This document shows, one piece after another, positions 12,992 to 16,247 of a stretch of 16,247 nucleotides of DNA (its first letter is position 1; every line of letters starts with the position of its first letter). The position numbers and the translations under genes were made by a program. Under the pieces are notes generated by a model. It ran no database searches. It was given only the letters and a program-made list of their open reading frames with translations, and had not been told where the DNA came from. Origin of the DNA: JBGPIT01 sp041485125 (GTDB lineage Bacteria > Desulfobacterota > Binatia > UTPRO1); the NCBI GenBank assembly GCA_041485125.1, contig JBGPIT010000070.1, positions 1 to 16,247 of the forward strand, written 5' to 3'.

Positions 12992-14188
12992 ATGCTCGAC
13001 AAGCCCCTCGATACAATCATCAAGGACGACATCGACGCCCTCGCCGCCGCAGCGGTGCCTGAGCGCCGGACGCTCGACTACAAGCAGGAACTACCCGGCG
13101 GCAGTGAGGGGGCGCGCAAGGAGTTTCTCGGCGACATCGCCTCATTCGCGAACGCGGCGGGCGGCGACATCCTCTACGGAGTGCGCGACGTTCGCGATGA
13201 GAACAACCGCCCGACGGGGACGCCGGAACTCCTCGGGCTCGCCGACTTCAACGCCGACCGCGAGAAGCTCCGTCTCGATCAGATGATCCGCAACGGCATC
13301 GCACCGAGGGTGCCGGGTGTCGCGTTTCATGTCGTGGTGGGTTTTCCTCGCGGACCTATCCTCGTCGTCCGCGTGCCGCGAAGTTGGCTCGCCTTGCACA
13401 TGGTGACCTTTCAAGAGCACTCGCGTTTCTACACGCGCAACGCGGCGGGTCGGTATGTGATGGACGTGCAGGAGATTCGCGCCGGGTTCTTGATGACCGA
13501 GGCGTTGCCCGAGCGTGTCCGGCGGTTCAGGGACGAGCGCCTGGCTCGGCTCATCGCGGGTGAGACGCCGGTGGTTCTTGAGCCCGACGAGCCGCGAGTC
13601 GTGTTTCACCTCATCCCCGCGTCCGCGTTCGCCGCGCCCGTCGCCGTGGACGTCCATGCGATGCACAACAAGCTGATTGGGCTCATTCCGATGTCGACGA
13701 GCGGCGGGTTCAACGAGCGCTATTCCCTGGACGGATACGTCGCGCATTCGGGCGGGTCGGAGCCGCTCGGCTCGTACACGATCGGCATGCGGAACGGCGC
13801 GGTCGAAGCGGTCGATGTGGGGCACTTCCGCCGAAACCAACGCGGACAGTGGTTCTTTGTGACGTCGATCGAACGCGAGGTGATTGGCGCAACGGAGCGC
13901 TACCTCAGCGTGATGAAGGTGATCGGTGTCACCGGACCCATCTTCCTCTGCCTGTCGCTCGTCGGTGTTCGAGGAGCACTCCTGTACGATCGCCCTGGCG
14001 CGACGGATGAAGTCCGCCGCCCGATTGACCGCGAGGTTGTGCAGTTGCCTGAGCTCATCGTCGAGGAACCGGTCGAGGAGGCTTCGCGGCTGCTCCGTCC
14101 GATCTTCGACATGCTGTGGCAGTGCGGAGGTTTCCCGCGCAGCTTCAACTACACAGAAGACGGTGCATGGCAGCCGCGTGCAGGCTAG
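12992..14188 (+). CDS. Schlafen AlbA_2-domain protein
   Basis: 398 residues from the ATG at 12992, eight bases after the cyclase stop; an ATG at 12965 would overlap the cyclase end by 19 bp. The N-terminal ~170 residues are an AlbA_2 (Schlafen-type) domain: VPERRTLDYKQELPG with E24, D29, K31 and E33 in the E-x4-[DE]-[FY]-K pattern, EFLGDIASFANAAGGDILYGV (44-64), GLADFN, then RSWLALHMVTF and FYTRNAAGRYVMDVQEI (146-162). Related domains bind nucleic acid or nucleotides, and in some Schlafen proteins cleave tRNA. The C-terminal half continues the family's VVFHLIPASAFAAP region and is not a known enzyme domain. No AAA helicase part is attached. Its tight spacing behind the cyclase suggests one transcript and a shared role, possibly as effector. 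That role is inferred. Confidence 0.82.
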   Translation: MLDKPLDTIIKDDIDALAAAAVPERRTLDYKQELPGGSEGARKEFLGDIASFANAAGGDILYGVRDVRDENNRPTGTPELLGLADFNADREKLRLDQMIRNGIAPRVPGVAFHVVVGFPRGPILVVRVPRSWLALHMVTFQEHSRFYTRNAAGRYVMDVQEIRAGFLMTEALPERVRRFRDERLARLIAGETPVVLEPDEPRVVFHLIPASAFAAPVAVDVHAMHNKLIGLIPMSTSGGFNERYSLDGYVAHSGGSEPLGSYTIGMRNGAVEAVDVGHFRRNQRGQWFFVTSIEREVIGATERYLSVMKVIGVTGPIFLCLSLVGVRGALLYDRPGATDEVRRPIDREVVQLPELIVEEPVEEASRLLRPIFDMLWQCGGFPRSFNYTEDGAWQPRAG

Positions 14189-14208
14189 CGGTCGAGTCGT
14201 GCTCGATA

Positions 14209-14255
14209 GCCTGATGCCCGTAGCGGCGAGCGCCGCGACGTTCCCACCATCAGGC
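14209..14255. terminator. Nested inverted repeats between convergent genes
   Basis: GCCTGATG (14209-14216) pairs exactly with CATCAGGC (14248-14255). Inside it GCGGCG-AG-CGCCGC (14223-14236) forms a second perfect stem. A short CTTT follows on the plus strand. It lies between the stop of the AlbA_2 gene and that of the convergent alarmone-synthetase gene, where a bidirectional terminator would be expected. Confidence 0.5.
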
Positions 14256-14308
14256 ACTTTCCCGTTGCGATGAGAAGGCGTCGGACGCTCCACCAGACAG
14301 CGTATCAG

Positions 14309-14987
14309 TCAGGGCAGTGCGGGGCGCTTCCAATCCCTTAGGGCGCGGATCATTTGGTCAACAAACCATTCAGGTTGCCAACCGCGCGCAGCTAGGTACT
14401 TGGCAGTCACTTCACCGCTTCTTGTCTCCAGCAAGATCAGTGTCACCAGGAACGACCGTGATCCTGTCCAACTACCGCGCTTGATATGATCGAAGAATTG
14501 ATAACTCCATTTCACGCCGTCGCGCACGATACTGTCGAGAGCAGAAATAGTCGTGATACCCAGCGCCGCACACTCAGAAAGCAACTCAGATACGTGAGGG
14601 TCGTCCTCCACGATCTGGTACCCGAGACCCTGAGCGACCTCGACGAGCCGCTGAACCTCGGGCGAGCGCCAGAGGTAGATGTTTACCGTGTCGGCGGTGA
14701 TCGTCTCCGCTTCCGCAGCACCAGTGTTGGCCCGCGCCTCTCGTTCCATCTTCATCTGCTCTTCGCGGATCGCAGCGAACTCGCCGTCAGCGAGCTCTAA
14801 CAGCGCTGAGACCCGATGCAACCGGCGACGCAGCTCCTTAGGAACGTCCGTCTCACGGGTATACTGTAGCGCTCGCGACGTACTCGCCCACGCGTGCTGA
14901 AGGGATGTGCGAACCTGAATCTCGGCCTTGAGGCCGGCCAACTCTGCGGATGGCGGGTTTCGGAGGGACACGACGTAGTGGACAGAC
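14309..14987 (-). pseudogene. RelA/SpoT-type alarmone synthetase, C-terminal part, split by IS3
   Basis: About 226 codons remain, from the insertion point to the stop. They begin SVHYVVSL, the end of the G-Y-x-S-V-H-Y segment of (p)ppGpp synthetase domains. GLKAEIQVRTSLQHAWAS follows, the E-I-Q-V-R-T strand that binds the acceptor nucleotide, then LQYTRETDVPKELRRRLHRVSALLELADGEFAAIREE. A C-terminal extension of ~110 residues of unknown role ends FVDQMIRALRDWKRPALP. The synthetase half with the ATP-binding basic loop and the catalytic acidic residue is absent here; if it survives it is beyond the right edge of the window. The gene would have transferred pyrophosphate from ATP to GDP/GTP or another acceptor, either in stress signalling or as a toxic small alarmone synthetase. 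It is convergent with the AlbA_2 gene. The insertion must inactivate it. Confidence 0.82.
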
Positions 14988-15047
14988 TGAACCTCCCCCG
15001 TCTTGATGGACACCCGAGAAGGCGCGACAAGGCGCCAGGAGTGATCC

Positions 15048-15344
15048 ATGAAGAAGAGGAAGAGGCGGTCGTTTACGGCGGAGTTCAAACGAGAGGCGGT
15101 GCGCCTGTGTGAGGTGGGCGATCGCACCATTGCGCAGGTCGCGACGGATTTGGATTTGACGGAGACGGCCGTACGCGAATGGGTGAAGCGGGCGGCCGTG
15201 GACGCGGGCAAAGGGCCGGTGGGGGCGCTGACGACGGAAGAGCGCGCGGAGCTGACGGGGTTGCGGCGCGAGAACAAGCGGCTGCAGATGGAGCGTGACA
15301 TATTAAAAAAAGCGGCGGCCTTCTTCGCGAAGGAGAGCACGTGA
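15048..15344 (+). CDS. IS3-family OrfA (DNA-binding, frameshift donor)
   Basis: 98 residues, with AGGAG six bases before the ATG. Residues ~5-47 are a helix-turn-helix of the HTH_Tnp_1 type (FTAEFKREAVRLCEVGDRT, IAQVATDLDLTETAVREWVK). LRRENKRLQMERDILKKAAAFFAKE (74-97 region) is the leucine-zipper dimerisation helix shared by OrfA and the fusion transposase. A run of seven A (15305-15311) in the codons L-K-K is a -1 slippery site. The -1 frame is open from there into OrfB, so an OrfAB fusion transposase can be made. The stop overlaps the OrfB GTG (GTGA, 15341-15344). Confidence 0.93.
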   Translation: MKKRKRRSFTAEFKREAVRLCEVGDRTIAQVATDLDLTETAVREWVKRAAVDAGKGPVGALTTEERAELTGLRRENKRLQMERDILKKAAAFFAKEST

Positions 15345-16216
15345 GGTTCGTGTTCATCCATGCGGAGAGGGCGCTGTACCCGGTGCGCGTGCTCTGTACG
15401 GTGCTGGCCGTGTCGCGGAGCGGCTACTACGCCTGGATTGACCGCCCACGGCCAGCGCGGACGAAGGCGGACGCGCAGCTCACCGTCGCGATCGCGGCGG
15501 CGCACCAGCAGAGCCGGGCGACCTACGGCAGCCCGCGGGTGCATGTGGAACTGCACGCCCAGGGCTTCCGCGTTGGCCGCAAGCGCATCGCGCGGCTGAT
15601 GCGCGAGCGCGGCCTCCAGGGACGCCGGAAGCGGCGCTTCCGCCGCACGACGGACTCGAACCATGCGCATCCGATCGCGCCCAACATTCTCGCGCGCCAG
15701 TTCGCGGTGCGGGCGGCGAACGCGGTCTGGGTCACCGATGTGACCTGCGTATGGACAGGAGAGGGATGGATCTTCCTGGCCGTGATGCTGGATCTGTTCG
15801 CGCGGCGGGTCGTCGGGTGGGCGGCGCGGGACGTGAACGACACGGCACTTGCGCTCGCGGCGCTTGGGCACGCCCTGCGTGAGCGGAATCCGGGACCGGG
15901 GCTCGTGCATCACTCCGATCGCGGGAGCCCCTACGCCAGCGGGGACTACCGACGAGCGCTGGCGAGCCGCGGCATCGTCGCCAGCATGAGTCGCCGGGGC
16001 GACTGCTGGGATAACGCGGTCGCCGAGAGCTTCTTCGCGACGATCAAGACCGAACTGACCGAGCACACGCTCTACGCGACGCGCGATGCGGCGATCGCGT
16101 CCATTGCGAATTACATCGAGCGCTTCTACAACCCGCAGCGTCGTCATTCCCATCTCGGCTACATCAGTCCCATCGAGTTCGAGTTGAAGGCACAGGTGGC
16201 GGCGTTGGCGGCATAG
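15341..16216 (+). CDS. IS3-family OrfB (integrase-type catalytic domain)
   Basis: 291 residues from a GTG, although expression is probably by -1 frameshift from OrfA. The N-terminal part has the HTH_21-type region (AAAHQQSRATYGSPRVHVEL, RKRIARLMRERGLQGRR). The rve catalytic core shows the D-D-(35)-E triad: D133 in VWVTDVTCVWTG, D193 in HHSDRGSPYAS, and E229 in CWDNAVAESFFATIKTEL. The C-terminal motif YIERFYNPQRRHSHLGYISPIEF is typical. The frame is complete and no catalytic residue is missing, so the element is probably recent and active. Confidence 0.95.
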   Translation: MRFVFIHAERALYPVRVLCTVLAVSRSGYYAWIDRPRPARTKADAQLTVAIAAAHQQSRATYGSPRVHVELHAQGFRVGRKRIARLMRERGLQGRRKRRFRRTTDSNHAHPIAPNILARQFAVRAANAVWVTDVTCVWTGEGWIFLAVMLDLFARRVVGWAARDVNDTALALAALGHALRERNPGPGLVHHSDRGSPYASGDYRRALASRGIVASMSRRGDCWDNAVAESFFATIKTELTEHTLYATRDAAIASIANYIERFYNPQRRHSHLGYISPIEFELKAQVAALAA

Positions 16217-16247
16217 TCACGATGTCCACCAAAGCGGGGGAGGATCA

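Larger units (their letters stand above)
14988..16247 (+). mobile_element. Complete IS3-family insertion sequence
   Basis: The left terminal repeat starts TGAACCTCCCCCG at 14988. The right end, read inward on the other strand from 16247, starts TGATCCTCCCCCG. The ends match at 22 of 28 positions. The 5'-TG...CA-3' termini, two overlapping reading frames and 1,260 bp length all fit the IS3 family. The element sits inside the alarmone-synthetase gene. The last base of the window is the last base of the element, so the target duplication cannot be checked. Confidence 0.9.

Noticed and set aside
14988..16153. Minus-strand frame that runs from the alarmone-synthetase fragment through the IS3 element
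   Set aside because: It is an accidental open frame on the antisense strand of the transposase; synthetase homology stops at the IS end.

Overview
This 16.2 kb high-GC fragment starts inside one gene and ends on the terminal base of an insertion sequence. It looks like a contig from a soil or freshwater bacterium related to the old 'deltaproteobacterial' assemblage (Myxococcota or Binatota-like). The main pointer is a secreted protein with a long Thr/Pro stalk and a C-terminal myxo-type cysteine-rich repeat. This lineage guess is inference. No rRNA, tRNA, CRISPR array or ribosomal protein gene was seen.

Left part (1-5200) is ordinary chromosomal sequence. It holds the end of an unrecognised gene, an ATP-grasp enzyme (minus strand), a glutathione S-transferase, an enoyl-CoA hydratase/isomerase, a secreted PNPOx-like protein (minus strand) and the cysteine-rich secreted protein. 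That last protein contains a tandem duplication of a new-looking domain: ten cysteines recur at a constant 174-residue offset, except the last at 171.

Middle part (5300-9400) is a scrap zone. A double zinc ribbon ORF is coupled to a zinc-ribbon class III cyclase that is cut off inside its catalytic domain. Next come a ribbon-helix-helix/MazF toxin-antitoxin pair with a perfect palindrome at its start, and the last ~55 codons of a lost enoyl-CoA hydratase. A DUF3303-type small protein is followed by a candidate integron attC site, then a small conserved hypothetical protein, 458 bp of unassignable DNA and a complete IS256-family element.

Right part (9649-16247) looks like a defence island. 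Two minus-strand genes encode an HNH-type nuclease-like protein and a zinc-ribbon protein with a conserved C-terminal helical domain. Facing away from them is a two-gene unit of a Pycsar-like class III nucleotide cyclase and a Schlafen/AlbA_2-domain protein. Convergent with that unit is a RelA/SpoT-type alarmone synthetase gene, split by a complete IS3-family element inside its conserved G-Y-x-S-V-H segment. The cyclase plus AlbA_2 pair is the best candidate for an undescribed system: the cyclase would make a nucleotide signal on infection and the AlbA_2 protein would be the responder. That is a hypothesis from domain content and gene arrangement, not something the sequence proves.
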